Part shown: piece by piece, positions 26,750 through 36,288 of the stretch | Layout of the letters: each line of letters starts with the position of its first letter | How positions within the stretch are numbered: the first letter of the stretch is position 1 | From: an uncultured Bacilli bacterium | GTDB taxonomy: Bacteria > Bacillota_I > Bacilli_A > RF39 > UBA660 | Length of the DNA stretch: 48,848 bases | Direction: 5' to 3' | Assembly (NCBI GenBank): GCA_947601845.1 | Contig: CANQGH010000005.1 | Coordinates: 1-48,848 of the forward strand | The notes under the pieces: model-generated | What the model was told of the DNA's origin: nothing | Databases searched by the model: none | Seen by the model: only the letters and a program-made list of their open reading frames with translations | Translations under genes and position numbers: made by a program

Positions 26750-28075
26750 TTAGTTATATTTCAATATTATATCATATTTTTCACTTTTTTGCTTAGAAAA
26801 TTTAGACTTTTTTATCCCTGGAATCCAAAGTATATTATTTTGGCTATCTATCACTATTGGCCAACTATCACGCAAGCTTACAGGGACTTTAGAATCAATG
26901 AAAATATCTTTAACTTTTTTTGTACCATTAATTTTTTTCAAAAGCATCTTATCCCCTAAATGTCTTGTTCTAACATATAAAGGCAAATTAACTTCGCTTG
27001 ATAATAATCTACATACATTATTATTGTTAGATTCCTCTTCATCTACTATTGTAATACTGTGACCAAGTGGTAAATCTACTTTCTCTATAATTTCTATTTC
27101 ATAATTAAATATTGAGTCAGTACCTTTAACAATTTTTAGTTTGTTGTACGTTTTAACAGCCTTAAATCCACTAGGTAAATCTATTCTCCCATTAGCTTTT
27201 TTAGATTTAATTAATTTCATAATTAATAGTAAATGATTTGTATTAATTTGATTTAAATCATCAGGATATATTTCTTCTAATATGTAAGAAATAACCTTTT
27301 TTTGAATTAATTCTTCATATTCCAATAATAAAGGAATGTCCACTTCGTAATTTTTATATACTTTACTAATTACTTTTTTTAAGACTTCATTAACATAATC
27401 ATTATACTCTAACAATGTTTTACTAAACCTTTCAAACTTTTCATGAATTAAAGGATCTTCCTTTTTTAAAAAAGGTAGCACTTCTTTACGATACCTATTT
27501 CTAGTATATTTATCTTTAAAATTGGATTTATCTATTACATAGGGAATAGCATTTTCCTTGTCAAAATTGCTGATTTCCTCTTTTGTAACATAAATAAGAG
27601 GACGTACTAAAGTATAATTATTATATTCTGTTTTTTGCTCAAATCCAGCATATCCTTTTAATGTTGAACCCCTTGCAATTCTCATCAAAATAGTCTCTAT
27701 TAAATCATCACCATGGTGTGCTGTCATCAAATAATTAGCTTGATATTTATTAATAAGTTCCTCATAAAAATGATATCTTATCCTTCTAGCTTCATTGTGA
27801 AAGTTATCATCGCCATATTTTTCTATGGTCATTGCTTCAAATATGATATCGTGCTCTAAGCAATATTTTTCTAAAAATTTTTCTTCTTCTTTACTTTCTA
27901 TTCGAACATTGTGATTGATATGAGCACAAATGATCTTTATATCTATTTTTTTCCTTATTTGTTGCAAAATATACATTAATGCCATAGAATCTGGCCCTCC
28001 AGAACATCCGATGACAATTATATCTTTATCTTGTAATTTTAATTCATTAATTAAATAATTATAAACATTTTTCAT
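26750..28075 (-). CDS. tilS: tRNA(Ile)-lysidine synthetase
   Basis: Start at MKNVYNYLINELKLQDKDII, behind AGGTGG; 441 aa. GCSGGPDSMAL is the PP-loop ATP site, with AHINHNVR and MTAHHGDDLIETILMR following as expected. It converts C34 of the tRNA-Ile CAU anticodon to lysidine. The C-terminal domain (LPLYVRTRHLGDKMLLKKIN) is present, so it is full length. Confidence 0.96.
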   Translation of the reverse strand: MKNVYNYLINELKLQDKDIIVIGCSGGPDSMALMYILQQIRKKIDIKIICAHINHNVRIESKEEEKFLEKYCLEHDIIFEAMTIEKYGDDNFHNEARRIRYHFYEELINKYQANYLMTAHHGDDLIETILMRIARGSTLKGYAGFEQKTEYNNYTLVRPLIYVTKEEISNFDKENAIPYVIDKSNFKDKYTRNRYRKEVLPFLKKEDPLIHEKFERFSKTLLEYNDYVNEVLKKVISKVYKNYEVDIPLLLEYEELIQKKVISYILEEIYPDDLNQINTNHLLLIMKLIKSKKANGRIDLPSGFKAVKTYNKLKIVKGTDSIFNYEIEIIEKVDLPLGHSITIVDEEESNNNNVCRLLSSEVNLPLYVRTRHLGDKMLLKKINGTKKVKDIFIDSKVPVSLRDSWPIVIDSQNNILWIPGIKKSKFSKQKSEKYDIILKYN

Positions 28076-28132
28076 CCAATCACCACCTATCATTGTAACT
28101 AATTTATAACGGTTTATCAATAATTATTGCAT

Positions 28133-28165
28133 AAAAAAAGAGAATACTTACTAATCAGGCATTCT
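28133..28165 (-). terminator. Terminator of divIC
   Basis: AGAATGC pairs with GTATTCT (one G-U), followed by C and seven U. The divIC stop lies in the loop. Confidence 0.55.
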
Positions 28166-28459
28166 TATTACATATTCCCCCTCTTTAGTATAAAAGTACT
28201 TCTCACGCAAATATCTCGCTATATATTCAGGATCTTGTAATCTTTCTACATCAACCGTTAAGTCTTCCTCTTGCTGCTTTAAAGCGAGAATTTCCGATTC
28301 TAATTCCGCTTTTTCTTTATATTTAGAGTATATCTCAATCCAAACTTTAGTGATAGTAGTTAATACGGCAGTAATTGATATAATACATGCTATTCCAAAT
28401 ACAAAAAATCTTAATAATTGTTTTTTATCTTTATGCTTATTTCTTTTTTTATTAACCAT
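28151..28459 (-). CDS. divIC: Septum formation initiator, FtsB/DivIC family
   Basis: A 102-aa bitopic membrane protein: basic cytoplasmic N-terminus, one helix (FFVFGIACIISITAVLTTI), then a coiled coil (KYKEKAELESEILALKQQEE) and the DPEYIARYLREKYFYTKEGE segment that typifies FtsB/DivIC. It joins the divisome scaffold. It lies upstream of tilS and ftsH, the usual Bacillota order. Confidence 0.88.
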   Translation of the reverse strand: MVNKKRNKHKDKKQLLRFFVFGIACIISITAVLTTITKVWIEIYSKYKEKAELESEILALKQQEEDLTVDVERLQDPEYIARYLREKYFYTKEGEYVIRMPD

Positions 28460-28584
28460 ACTATCACCACCTATTATATTTATAGTCTTTTTTTAATACT
28501 TTTTCAATATCTTCATCATTTGTTTTCATTATTTGACATTGTTTAAATGTAAACAAATTAATTATTTAGCAACTTATATGAATA

Positions 28585-28626
28585 TAAAAAAGGAATTACT
28601 AAGTAAACGCTTAAAATAATTCCTTT
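28585..28626 (-). terminator. Terminator after the prepilin-like gene
   Basis: AAAGGAATTA/TAATTCCTTT form a perfect 10-bp stem (28589-28598 with 28617-28626) with a short inner TAAG/CTTA pairing, then U-rich sequence. Confidence 0.8.
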
Positions 28627-28634
28627 ATTGTCTA

Positions 28635-30698
28635 TTATTTCGACACCTCAGTCCATCCCAATTCTGGATAATTTTTCCCAATGCAGTTGGTTGCATCGCT
28701 AGAATAAGTTTTAGTTACAGCATCACATATTGCGATTGGTCTACCGGCAATAGCATCACCAGCATATTTTTCTGCATGTACTGGGCAATGCTTAGGGCCT
28801 ATTATGACACCGCAATAACTACATGTTGCATAATACATTGGAATGCGTACGCCAAGTCTGCTACTATCCCTATAGTATTCTGGTATACATGGTTCCGTAA
28901 CTTTACTACTAGTACACCAATGGTCGTTTTCTATTTCTATGCTTGTTTTACCTTTAAACCAACCGGAGGTTTCCTTTCTAATATCATTAGTACTAGCCTC
29001 ATCATGAGTATATCGTTGTCTTGCATAAGTATTATGGTTATGTGGCTCCCAATGGGCATATAATGTTGGCTTACCCGTACTTGAATTTATTTCTATTTCT
29101 GAACTAACTACTATTGTAGAGCTTTCTATAAGAGTTCCTCCACTACTTTTGGTATACCATCCAGCAAAAGTATATCCTATATCCTGGAGCTTTTTTCCAT
29201 TCTTATCAGCTTGAATTATTATTGGAGTTGGTAATGTTCCAAATTTATTGCCTGGTGTTACAGTTATAGTAGAAGGGGTAACACTACCAGTTAATCCACT
29301 TGGGATATTTTCCTTTAATTCGATTGTTAGATCGTTCGATGACCATTGAGCATATAAAGTCACTGTTCCATTATTCGTTGATGTTAAAGTTCTTACTTTA
29401 TCTCCATTATTATAACTCGTCCCTTTACCATCTGCTCTAGTATTCCAACTACTAAATGTATATCCTGATTTAGTAAATGTATTAGTTCTTAATGTACAAT
29501 CTTGACCATAAGTACATGATGTATTACTCATACTACCACTACCGTTATTTTTATCGTAAATTATGGTATATGAATTAGCTGTCCAATGTGCATATAAAGA
29601 GTGACTATATTCATTATTAACAGTTGTAGAACTTGTTACTACTTCGCCACCACTACTTTTTGTATACCATCCATCAAAAGTATATCCTGTTCTATTAGGA
29701 GTTGGTAAACTTCCATATGGTTCATTATAAATGACATACTTGTTTCCTGGGCTTACACTTCCACCAGTCGCATCAAACATTACCGTTATATTTTTTTGTT
29801 TCCAATGAGCATAAAGCTTATGATTCTCGGGATTAGTAACAATTGTAGAACTTATGACTTCGTCGCCATAGCTACTTTGGGTATACCATCCGGTAAAGGT
29901 GTATCCTTTTCTATTAGGTATTGGTAATTGTCCATATTCTTCATGATATCTAACTTTCGTTGACTTCTTATCTACACTACCACCAGCCCCGTTAACATCA
30001 AACTCTACTTCTATTTGCTTCGGTAACCATTTGGCATATAAAGTGTGATTGCTTTCTTTTGAAACTATACTATCATTAGTAATTTTTTCTCCGCCATTGC
30101 CTTGAGTATACCATCCTACAAAATCATATCCTGTTTTAGTAGGAGTTGGTAAATCTCTATCTTCTCCATATCTTTTATTTGGTGTTACAACCATGCTAGT
30201 TGGTGAAACTTCTCCTCCATCTGGATAAAAAAATACTGTTATTTTAGTTGGATTTACTGGAGTAGGGCCGCTTCCATTACACCCTGTTTCTTTACTTTGA
30301 TATTTTGAACAAAATAAACATACTTGATATTTTAAATCAATAACTGATTGCCCTTCATTAGTTACAATTACATAACTAGTATCACAATATCCATCAGCCT
30401 CTGGATCTTTTAAAGGCTTGCTATATCCACGATTTACTAAATCTTGATGTGTTACCTTAATCGAAGTGCCATATGCTGGAATCTCACAGGCATCGCCATT
30501 AGAATTAAGACAATCAATCATCATATTATTGGCAGCTCCACTTAAATCATATTTATAACTTTCATAGGTTCTAGCTTTACTCTTTTCTATATATTTTGTA
30601 ACACCTACTATACCTACAGTAACAAGTATTCCTAAAATAATAACCACAGCTAAAATTTCAATAATTGTAAAACCATTGGTATTTTTTAGTTTCTTCAT
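28635..30698 (-). CDS. Type IV prepilin-like protein with five InlB-type repeats
   Basis: The ATG at 30698, with GGGTGA upstream, gives MKKLKNTNGFTIIEILAVVI (687 aa). A GTG at 30710 behind AGGGGTGA is an alternative. NG|FTIIEIL is a prepilin cleavage site and the next 20 residues form the pilin helix. After a pilin-like region with two Cys pairs, five 70-80-residue Listeria-Bacteroides/InlB B repeats follow, each with GYxFxGWYT and LYAHW-type motifs. The last 130 residues are Cys-rich (CSYCG, CIPEYY, HCPVHAEK). This links a pseudopilin to a repeat adhesin. No other pilus gene is near. Surface or adhesive function is inferred. Confidence 0.82.
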   Translation of the reverse strand: MKKLKNTNGFTIIEILAVVIILGILVTVGIVGVTKYIEKSKARTYESYKYDLSGAANNMMIDCLNSNGDACEIPAYGTSIKVTHQDLVNRGYSKPLKDPEADGYCDTSYVIVTNEGQSVIDLKYQVCLFCSKYQSKETGCNGSGPTPVNPTKITVFFYPDGGEVSPTSMVVTPNKRYGEDRDLPTPTKTGYDFVGWYTQGNGGEKITNDSIVSKESNHTLYAKWLPKQIEVEFDVNGAGGSVDKKSTKVRYHEEYGQLPIPNRKGYTFTGWYTQSSYGDEVISSTIVTNPENHKLYAHWKQKNITVMFDATGGSVSPGNKYVIYNEPYGSLPTPNRTGYTFDGWYTKSSGGEVVTSSTTVNNEYSHSLYAHWTANSYTIIYDKNNGSGSMSNTSCTYGQDCTLRTNTFTKSGYTFSSWNTRADGKGTSYNNGDKVRTLTSTNNGTVTLYAQWSSNDLTIELKENIPSGLTGSVTPSTITVTPGNKFGTLPTPIIIQADKNGKKLQDIGYTFAGWYTKSSGGTLIESSTIVVSSEIEINSSTGKPTLYAHWEPHNHNTYARQRYTHDEASTNDIRKETSGWFKGKTSIEIENDHWCTSSKVTEPCIPEYYRDSSRLGVRIPMYYATCSYCGVIIGPKHCPVHAEKYAGDAIAGRPIAICDAVTKTYSSDATNCIGKNYPELGWTEVSK

Positions 30699-30739
30699 AT
30701 TATTGGTCACCCGTATCACCCCTAATAGTATTTAATATT

Positions 30740-30748
30740 ATTATAACA
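30740..30748 (-). promoter_or_regulatory. Extended -10 promoter for the prepilin-like gene
   Basis: TGT-TATAAT on the minus strand lies 42 bp upstream of the ATG, downstream of the rpsR terminator. Confidence 0.45.
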
Positions 30749-30758
30749 CGTATGAAAC

Positions 30759-30808
30759 CAAAAAAAAGATACTTTTGAAGTAAATAATAATTTACTTCTC
30801 TTGTATCT
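30759..30808 (-). terminator. Terminator of the rpsF-ssb-rpsR operon
   Basis: AGATAC...GTATCT and the inner AGAAGTAAAT/ATTTACTTC pair as a long interrupted stem, followed by at least eight U. The first arm overlaps the rpsR stop. Confidence 0.8.
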
Positions 30809-31022
30809 ATTTTGCATATGGTAATAATGCGATAGCTCTTGCTCTTTTTATTTGTTCTGCTATATGTCTTTGGTGTTTGGCACAAGCACCAGTAACACGT
30901 CTAGGTAAAATTTTTCCTCTTTCATTAATATATCTCTTTAAAGTTTCAACATCTTTATAATCTATATCTTTACCTGTACACATATAACAAACTTTTTTCT
31001 TTTTTCTAAAAAATTCTGCCAT
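30807..31022 (-). CDS. rpsR: 30S ribosomal protein S18
   Basis: 71 aa with [20 protein letters not shown] and [20 protein letters not shown]; the CxxC plus later Cys and His make the zinc-binding form of S18. Third gene of the rpsF-ssb-rpsR operon. Confidence 0.97.
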   Translation of the reverse strand: MAEFFRKKKKVCYMCTGKDIDYKDVETLKRYINERGKILPRRVTGACAKHQRHIAEQIKRARAIALLPYAK

Positions 31023-31036
31023 TGTATATCCTCCTT

Positions 31037-31510
31037 TTAGAATGGTAATTCATCATCGCTAATTTCTATACTTGAACCAAAGTCTGAGAAAGGATCATTT
31101 TTTACACTAGTTGTTGGTGCCTCAGCAGGAAAATCACTTGGTGTTACATCATTAAAATTATTATTAGATATGTTAGTAGCTCCATCACGATTAGATTTAC
31201 TATCTAAAAATTGTACATTATCGGCAATAATCTCGGTAACGTAACGCTTTTTCCCTTCTTGATCATCATAACTTCTAGTTTGTATTCTTCCTTCAACCGC
31301 CACTTGGCTTCCTTGAGTCAAATAATTCTTAATATTTTCGGCTTGTTTTCTCCAAACCACAATATTAATAAAATCAGCTTCTCGTTCACCTGTTTGATTA
31401 GTAAAATTTCTGTTTACTGCTAAAGTAAACGTTGCAACTGGTAAATTGTTTCCTGTGTATCTTAATTCAGGATCTCTTGTTAATCTTCCTATTAAAAATA
31501 CTCTATTCAT
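31037..31510 (-). CDS. ssb: Single-stranded DNA-binding protein
   Basis: 157 aa with [40 protein letters not shown], an Asn/Ser/Asp-rich linker, and the acidic tip DDELPF that recruits partner proteins. It lies between rpsF and rpsR as in Bacillus. Confidence 0.97.
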   Translation of the reverse strand: MNRVFLIGRLTRDPELRYTGNNLPVATFTLAVNRNFTNQTGEREADFINIVVWRKQAENIKNYLTQGSQVAVEGRIQTRSYDDQEGKKRYVTEIIADNVQFLDSKSNRDGATNISNNNFNDVTPSDFPAEAPTTSVKNDPFSDFGSSIEISDDELPF

Positions 31511-31530
31511 AACAAACTCCTATTCTCATA

Positions 31531-31824
31531 TTACTCATCTACTTTTACTATTAAGTGACGAATGATATTTTCATTAATTAATGCTACACGATCAAATTCT
31601 ACTGTTGCATCATTATTTTCTGATTCTATTACAATCAAAAAATAATAACCGTTTTTATATTTGTTGATCTCGTAAGCTAGTTCTCTTTGACCCATTTCTT
31701 TAACTTCTAATATTTTAGCACCCTTAGATTCTAATACATTCTTTGCAGAATCTAAAACAGCTTTAATATTAGATTCTTCTAAATCTGGTTTTACAATGAA
31801 CATAATTTCATATTTATTCATCAT
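31531..31824 (-). CDS. rpsF: 30S ribosomal protein S6
   Basis: 97 aa (MMNKYEIMFIVKPDLEESNI, GQRELAYEINKYKNGYYFLI). Two adjacent ATG codons follow AGGAGGTGG; I use the first. S6 pairs with S18 on the 30S platform, and the operon is classically repressed by the S6-S18 pair binding its leader; I did not find a certain motif here. Confidence 0.96.
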   Translation of the reverse strand: MMNKYEIMFIVKPDLEESNIKAVLDSAKNVLESKGAKILEVKEMGQRELAYEINKYKNGYYFLIVIESENNDATVEFDRVALINENIIRHLIVKVDE

Positions 31825-31895
31825 TTTCCACCTCCTTTTGGACTTATGGCCTCATTACTATCAATGAAGCAAGGAGTAATTCAATACTCGCAAGT

Positions 31896-31924
31896 AGTAT
31901 AACAAAAGTATGGATTTTTGTCCA
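31896..31924 (-). promoter_or_regulatory. Promoter of rpsF-ssb-rpsR
   Basis: TGGACA (31924-31919), 17-bp spacer, TATACT (31901-31896). The -35 box is inside the terminator hairpin of the upstream gene. Confidence 0.65.
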
Positions 31925-31929
31925 TACTT
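31906..31929 (-). terminator. Terminator of the laccase-domain gene
   Basis: AAGTATGGA/TCCATACTT form a perfect 9-bp stem with 6-base loop overlapping the gene's stop; T-run is short (four). Confidence 0.5.
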
Positions 31930-32692
31930 ATTTTTTCAATTGTTTAAAATATGCGCCGGCAAAATGACGGCCATTTTTATATTGTATTCCTTTTGATGCT
32001 GCACAATTCGAATAAAAATTTGGATTTGTTATAGTATCATAAGGACTAGCCATTACATCCATAACTCCCTCTTGCCTCAATTGTTTATCTATTGCTTCTT
32101 TGATGTTGATAAAATATTTATTTCCTACACTTACAATGTAATCATCCCATACAGTAGCATCAGTTGCCCATTTAGGATAGCAATCATAATCCCAATTTGG
32201 GCCAGCACAAGCAGAAATATAACAAAATATATCTCCTGCCTTACTATCAAATGCTGAACGTAATGCTTCAACCGTATATTTAGGTAATTTCATATTAGTC
32301 ATTTCGGCACTACAATGAGATATTGCAATTACATTTTTAACAACATCGTGTAAAATAACAACCGGACAATCTGCTACAGGATGCCCTATTACAACTCCAG
32401 GTGTTTTTGGTGTAACAATTAGAATGTCTTCATCTATATCTGCCCATCCATTGGGATTTTGATCAATTAGGTCTTGATCAACTATTTTGTATGACCCATC
32501 TTTATTCTTTTGATCAGCCATGAACATTAGTCGCCCATCAAAGCCATTTTTCCTACCTAATATTATTCTTCTATTTAAGAAATCTTTAGCTCTTTCCATA
32601 GATGTCATGTAATTTGGATAAAATCTAGCCGCAGTATTCATATTGCCATCATTAATAGTTGTTTGTAATGTACAAAATTTTAAATTTTCCAT
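31928..32692 (-). CDS. Divergent laccase-domain protein (YfiH/LACC1-like)
   Basis: The 254-aa protein has IGHPVADCPVVILHDVVKNV and AISHCSAEM, which align with the ADCxPVLL and AHAGWRG regions of the YfiH/YlmD (copper-type polyphenol oxidase / purine nucleoside phosphorylase) family, and ISACAGPNWDYDCYP like the family's GPxIGPCCYEV. The Cys in ADC and the His of ISHC are kept, but HAGWRG is not, and the usual QxHG motif reads ADQKNKDG, so the first metal-ligand His seems missing. Activity may have changed. It has its own perfect promoter. Confidence 0.6.
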   Translation of the reverse strand: MENLKFCTLQTTINDGNMNTAARFYPNYMTSMERAKDFLNRRIILGRKNGFDGRLMFMADQKNKDGSYKIVDQDLIDQNPNGWADIDEDILIVTPKTPGVVIGHPVADCPVVILHDVVKNVIAISHCSAEMTNMKLPKYTVEALRSAFDSKAGDIFCYISACAGPNWDYDCYPKWATDATVWDDYIVSVGNKYFINIKEAIDKQLRQEGVMDVMASPYDTITNPNFYSNCAASKGIQYKNGRHFAGAYFKQLKK

Positions 32693-32722
32693 TTCAACAA
32701 TTCCCCCTCAAATTGTATGCAT

Positions 32723-32751
32723 ATTATAACACATTTGTTGAATTTTGTCAA
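32723..32751 (-). promoter_or_regulatory. Perfect consensus sigma-A promoter for the laccase-domain gene
   Basis: TTGACA (32751-32746), 17-bp spacer, TATAAT (32728-32723), no mismatches. Confidence 0.8.
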
Positions 32752-32817
32752 TTTGAACTGGGTTTTAGTGCTGAATTTTTGTTTAATGGCATTTACTTTT
32801 CTATAATACAACTATTT

Positions 32818-33342
32818 TTAATATTTGTTAGTTTTTACTAAAGTCTTTGCCAAGCTCTTTATTTGTTCTTTACCCTCTTTTTTTGTCATGACTATTTCTT
32901 TCTTGCTAGTGTTGTTAGGATAGAAATAACTCATTAATTCATCATACCACTTGGGTATATCCGCATGTTCTTTTAAATATTTATCAATTTCTGTCCACAT
33001 AACACTTTCTTTTCCCCAACAAATCTTATCCATATTTCTTTCGCTGTATTGTGAATATACAATTCCATAAAATTGAGCGAAGTCTCTAAATCCGGTTATT
33101 TTGAATTTTTCATATTCTAAATCCATACTATTTTCATAGGAAATAAATAGTGTCGGTATTTCTATGCCGGTTATTACCTCATAAAAATGTTCATTTAGAA
33201 AAATATCCTTTTTAATTTTTACTATTATATGCTTATTTGTCTTTTCAATTATATCTTCGTAACCCTTATTGGTAAAAACATATCTCATCTTTCCACAACA
33301 TTCATTAGCTATACGTACAATATCTAATTTGCAAATTTTCAT
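32818..33342 (-). CDS. Conserved-looking hypothetical protein
   Basis: 174 aa after a good AAGGAG site, MKICKLDIVRIANECCGKMR at the start. Mixed alpha/beta, no membrane helix or signal. Its centre has FFKITGFRDF-like and DKICWGKESVMW segments; the tail is Lys-rich and helical. I do not recognise it. Only 24 bp separate it from ychF upstream, so it is probably cotranscribed. Confidence 0.6.
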   Translation of the reverse strand: MKICKLDIVRIANECCGKMRYVFTNKGYEDIIEKTNKHIIVKIKKDIFLNEHFYEVITGIEIPTLFISYENSMDLEYEKFKITGFRDFAQFYGIVYSQYSERNMDKICWGKESVMWTEIDKYLKEHADIPKWYDELMSYFYPNNTSKKEIVMTKKEGKEQIKSLAKTLVKTNKY

Positions 33343-33366
33343 AAATTTCTCCTTAAAGTAACATCT

Positions 33367-34467
33367 TTATACGTTGAATCTAAAATAACAAATATCTCCG
33401 TCTTGCATAATATAATCTTTGCCTTCAAGACGGGCCCTACCATTTTCTTTTACTTTTAACTCACTGCCATACTTCACTAAATCTTCATAACTCATTACTT
33501 CAGCTTTAATAAATCCTTTTTCAAAATCGGTATGAATTATACCAGCGCATTGCTTAGCATTCATTCCTTTTTTAAAGGTCCATGCTCTAACCTCATCGCT
33601 TCCTACAGTAAAATAAGTGGCTAATCCCAATAAATCATAAGTTTCTTTTATTAATAAATCTAGCCCACTTTCCTCTATTCCTACTGCATTCAGCATTTCT
33701 TTTTTATCATCATCATTTAATTCACTAAGCTCTGATTCTAATTTGGCACACATTTTTACTACTTTAGCATTTTCTTTATTGGCATACTCTTTAACTTTAA
33801 TTACATAGTCGTTGTCAGGAAGGGCAACTTCATCTTCACTAACATTAGCCAAATATATAATTGGTTTAATTGTAAGAAAAGAAAAATTATTTAATAAATT
33901 CCTTTCATCATCTGAAAAATCTATCATGCGTAAAGGAATATTCTTTTCTAAACTTTCTTTAGCTTTAATTAATGTAGAAATTTCTGCTAAAGCTTCTTTA
34001 TCACGATTTGTTTCAGCTTTCTTTTTTATTTTATCTATTCTATTATTCAAAATTTCCAAATCAGATAAAGCTAACTCTAAATTAATTATTTCAATATCTC
34101 TTATAGGATCAATACTATTTTCAACGTGAATAATATTGTTGTCATCAAAACATCTAACAACCTCAACAATAGCATCAACTTCTCTAATATGTGACAAAAA
34201 TTTATTACCTAGTCCTTCTCCTAAAGAAGCACCTTTAACTAATCCAGCTATATCGGTAAACTCATAACTAGTTGCAATTAATCTTTCTGGAACATACATC
34301 TCTTCCAATTTTGCTAATCTTTCATCAGGTACTGTTACAATTCCCACATTAGGATCAATAGTAGCAAATGGATAATTAGCTGCTAATATATTCTTTTTGG
34401 TAATTGCATTAAAAAGGGTTGATTTACCAACATTAGGTAAACCAACAATTCCTGCTTTTAAACTCAT
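33367..34467 (-). CDS. ychF: Redox-regulated ATPase YchF
   Basis: 366 aa starting [20 protein letters not shown] behind AGGAGG; the frame extends two codons more to a TTG without merit. The G1 [10 protein letters not shown]3 [10 protein letters not shown] and the TGS-type C-terminal domain ([33 protein letters not shown]) define YchF/OLA1, an unusual ATP-preferring Obg-family P-loop protein. Confidence 0.95.
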   Translation of the reverse strand: MSLKAGIVGLPNVGKSTLFNAITKKNILAANYPFATIDPNVGIVTVPDERLAKLEEMYVPERLIATSYEFTDIAGLVKGASLGEGLGNKFLSHIREVDAIVEVVRCFDDNNIIHVENSIDPIRDIEIINLELALSDLEILNNRIDKIKKKAETNRDKEALAEISTLIKAKESLEKNIPLRMIDFSDDERNLLNNFSFLTIKPIIYLANVSEDEVALPDNDYVIKVKEYANKENAKVVKMCAKLESELSELNDDDKKEMLNAVGIEESGLDLLIKETYDLLGLATYFTVGSDEVRAWTFKKGMNAKQCAGIIHTDFEKGFIKAEVMSYEDLVKYGSELKVKENGRARLEGKDYIMQDGDICYFRFNV

Positions 34468-34479
34468 ATACAAAACCTC

Positions 34480-36066
34480 CTATAAAGTTGGGAATACTCC
34501 CGGCCCAATTGGTAAGCCAATCAAATACCACCCTATTATTAATAATATCCAAGTAAGTCCCATAATAAGACAACATGGCATTACATATGAAATAGCTCTT
34601 CGTATTGTAATTGGTTCTTTCTCTTTATTATATATATTTAAATATCCTAAGTAAATAACAAAATATGCAAGTAAAGGTGTAATTCCTTTAGTAATTGAAT
34701 CTCCTGCTCTTAAAATAAATTGAGCAAATTGTGGAGAAATATTGGACTGCATCATCAACGGTACAACAACCGGTGATAAAATAGCCCATTTACTTACTGG
34801 TGATGTTACGAATAAATTACTAATCAAAATAATCAAAAGGACCAAAAGAATTAGTGGAATTCCAGAGAAAGAAAGGTCTTTTATTATATTAGCTCCAATT
34901 GCCGTTATAACTGTTCCTATATTACTTTCCTGAAATACAGCTATAAATTGAGAAGCAAAGAATAGTAACACAATTAAACTGCCTATATTCTTAGTATATT
35001 CGGAAGCACTCTCTATCAATTTCTTATCGCTTTTTAACGTTTTAGCACCTAATCCATAAGCTATGCCTGTAATAAGGAAAAATAATGATACCATATAAGT
35101 AAATCCATCTTGAAAATAAGAATTAGGTCCAAATAATTGTCTTAAATATGTTTCTTCATTCATATCAAGCAACATTCCTGAACCAGGTAATTTAGGAATA
35201 ATCATATAAATAAATGTAAAAATAATTATTATTCCAACTATATATGCATATTTTAATCCTCTTTTTTCATTTATTTCTAGAGCAATCTTTTGCTGTTCTT
35301 CAGCTGGTACAATAAGTTTTTCTATTTCTTGGGTTTCTTCTAAAGAAAGGCGATATTTTCCCAATTTTTTTAAAACAATATTTTCAATTACTATTGTTCC
35401 TACAAGGGCCATAACAATAGAAAACGCTATCATAATAAATAAGTTAGAGGTTAGGCTCACGTGGAATATAGGATCAATCAATCTTGCTCCAGAAGTAGTT
35501 AAGGATATTAAATTTACTTCCATAGATCCTACAAATAAAGTAGTCCCATATCCAAAAGCCACCCCAGAAAAAGCAGTAATAATTCCTAACAACGGACTTC
35601 TGCCGTTTGCTAAAAATAACAAAGCCGCAAGTGGTATTAAAATAACATATCCCACATCATTAATAATACTAGAAAAAATAGCTACAAGTATCAATATAAA
35701 TGTTATTTTTTTATTACTAATATTCAAGGTAACTCTTTTAATAAATGTATCAATTAATCCTGATGCATGTGCTACTGACAATCCAATTAACGCAATCAAT
35801 AGACTTATTAATGGAGTGAAAGAAGCAAAATTGTTTGCTGCATTACTAATAATATATTTGATACCATCATAATTTAATAAGTTTTTTACACTAACAAAAA
35901 TAGACTCTAAATCAAGATTTTCAGGTCTTATTCTTGTGTAAGTTGCATGGAATCCTAAAAGTGATAAAATTTTACTCAATACAATAACGCCTAAGGTCAT
36001 CAAGATAAAAGCCGTAATTGGATGTAGTGAAAACTTTCTCAAACGCATTACTTTTTTTGTCTTCAT
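34480..36066 (-). CDS. AbgT-family transporter
   Basis: 528 aa, about 11-12 membrane segments, starting behind TAGGAG. Characteristic stretches are SFTPLISLLIALIGLSVAHA, INDVGYVILIPLAALLFLAN, FVTSPVSKWAILSPVVVPLM and RAGDSITKGITPLLAYFVIY, all matching the AbgT/p-aminobenzoyl-glutamate family. Proteins of this family take up aminobenzoyl-glutamate or export sulfonamides. It lies unexpectedly between DUF951 and ychF, 12 bp upstream of ychF. Confidence 0.85.
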   Translation of the reverse strand: MKTKKVMRLRKFSLHPITAFILMTLGVIVLSKILSLLGFHATYTRIRPENLDLESIFVSVKNLLNYDGIKYIISNAANNFASFTPLISLLIALIGLSVAHASGLIDTFIKRVTLNISNKKITFILILVAIFSSIINDVGYVILIPLAALLFLANGRSPLLGIITAFSGVAFGYGTTLFVGSMEVNLISLTTSGARLIDPIFHVSLTSNLFIMIAFSIVMALVGTIVIENIVLKKLGKYRLSLEETQEIEKLIVPAEEQQKIALEINEKRGLKYAYIVGIIIIFTFIYMIIPKLPGSGMLLDMNEETYLRQLFGPNSYFQDGFTYMVSLFFLITGIAYGLGAKTLKSDKKLIESASEYTKNIGSLIVLLFFASQFIAVFQESNIGTVITAIGANIIKDLSFSGIPLILLVLLIILISNLFVTSPVSKWAILSPVVVPLMMQSNISPQFAQFILRAGDSITKGITPLLAYFVIYLGYLNIYNKEKEPITIRRAISYVMPCCLIMGLTWILLIIGWYLIGLPIGPGVFPTL

Positions 36067-36074
36067 AATATCTC

Positions 36075-36260
36075 CTAACTAATAACTCTTTTCATTTTTT
36101 TATTAAACTCAACTCTTGGAATCATTACAATACGTCCACATTTAGTACACTTTATTTTAATATCTGCTCCTATTCTTATGATTTCCCATTTATTTTCACC
36201 GCATGGGTGTCCTTTTTTCATTTCAACTGTTGTTCCAACCGAATAATCTTTCTCTTCCAT
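36075..36260 (-). CDS. DUF951 protein
   Basis: 61 aa: YSVGTTVEMKKGHPCGENKW and IKCTKCGRIVMIPRVEFNKK are the DUF951 signature, with a C..CxxC zinc-like set. The gene is a standard neighbour of parB and ychF in Bacillota; function unknown. Confidence 0.88.
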   Translation of the reverse strand: MEEKDYSVGTTVEMKKGHPCGENKWEIIRIGADIKIKCTKCGRIVMIPRVEFNKKMKRVIS

Positions 36261-36288
36261 ATAACTCCCTCTCTTTTAGAAAAATTTA

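Noticed and set aside
28075-28120. Longer start for tilS, and similar upstream extensions in mnmE, rnpA, dus and parB
   Set aside because: The downstream ATG codons have proper Shine-Dalgarno spacing and match family N-termini.
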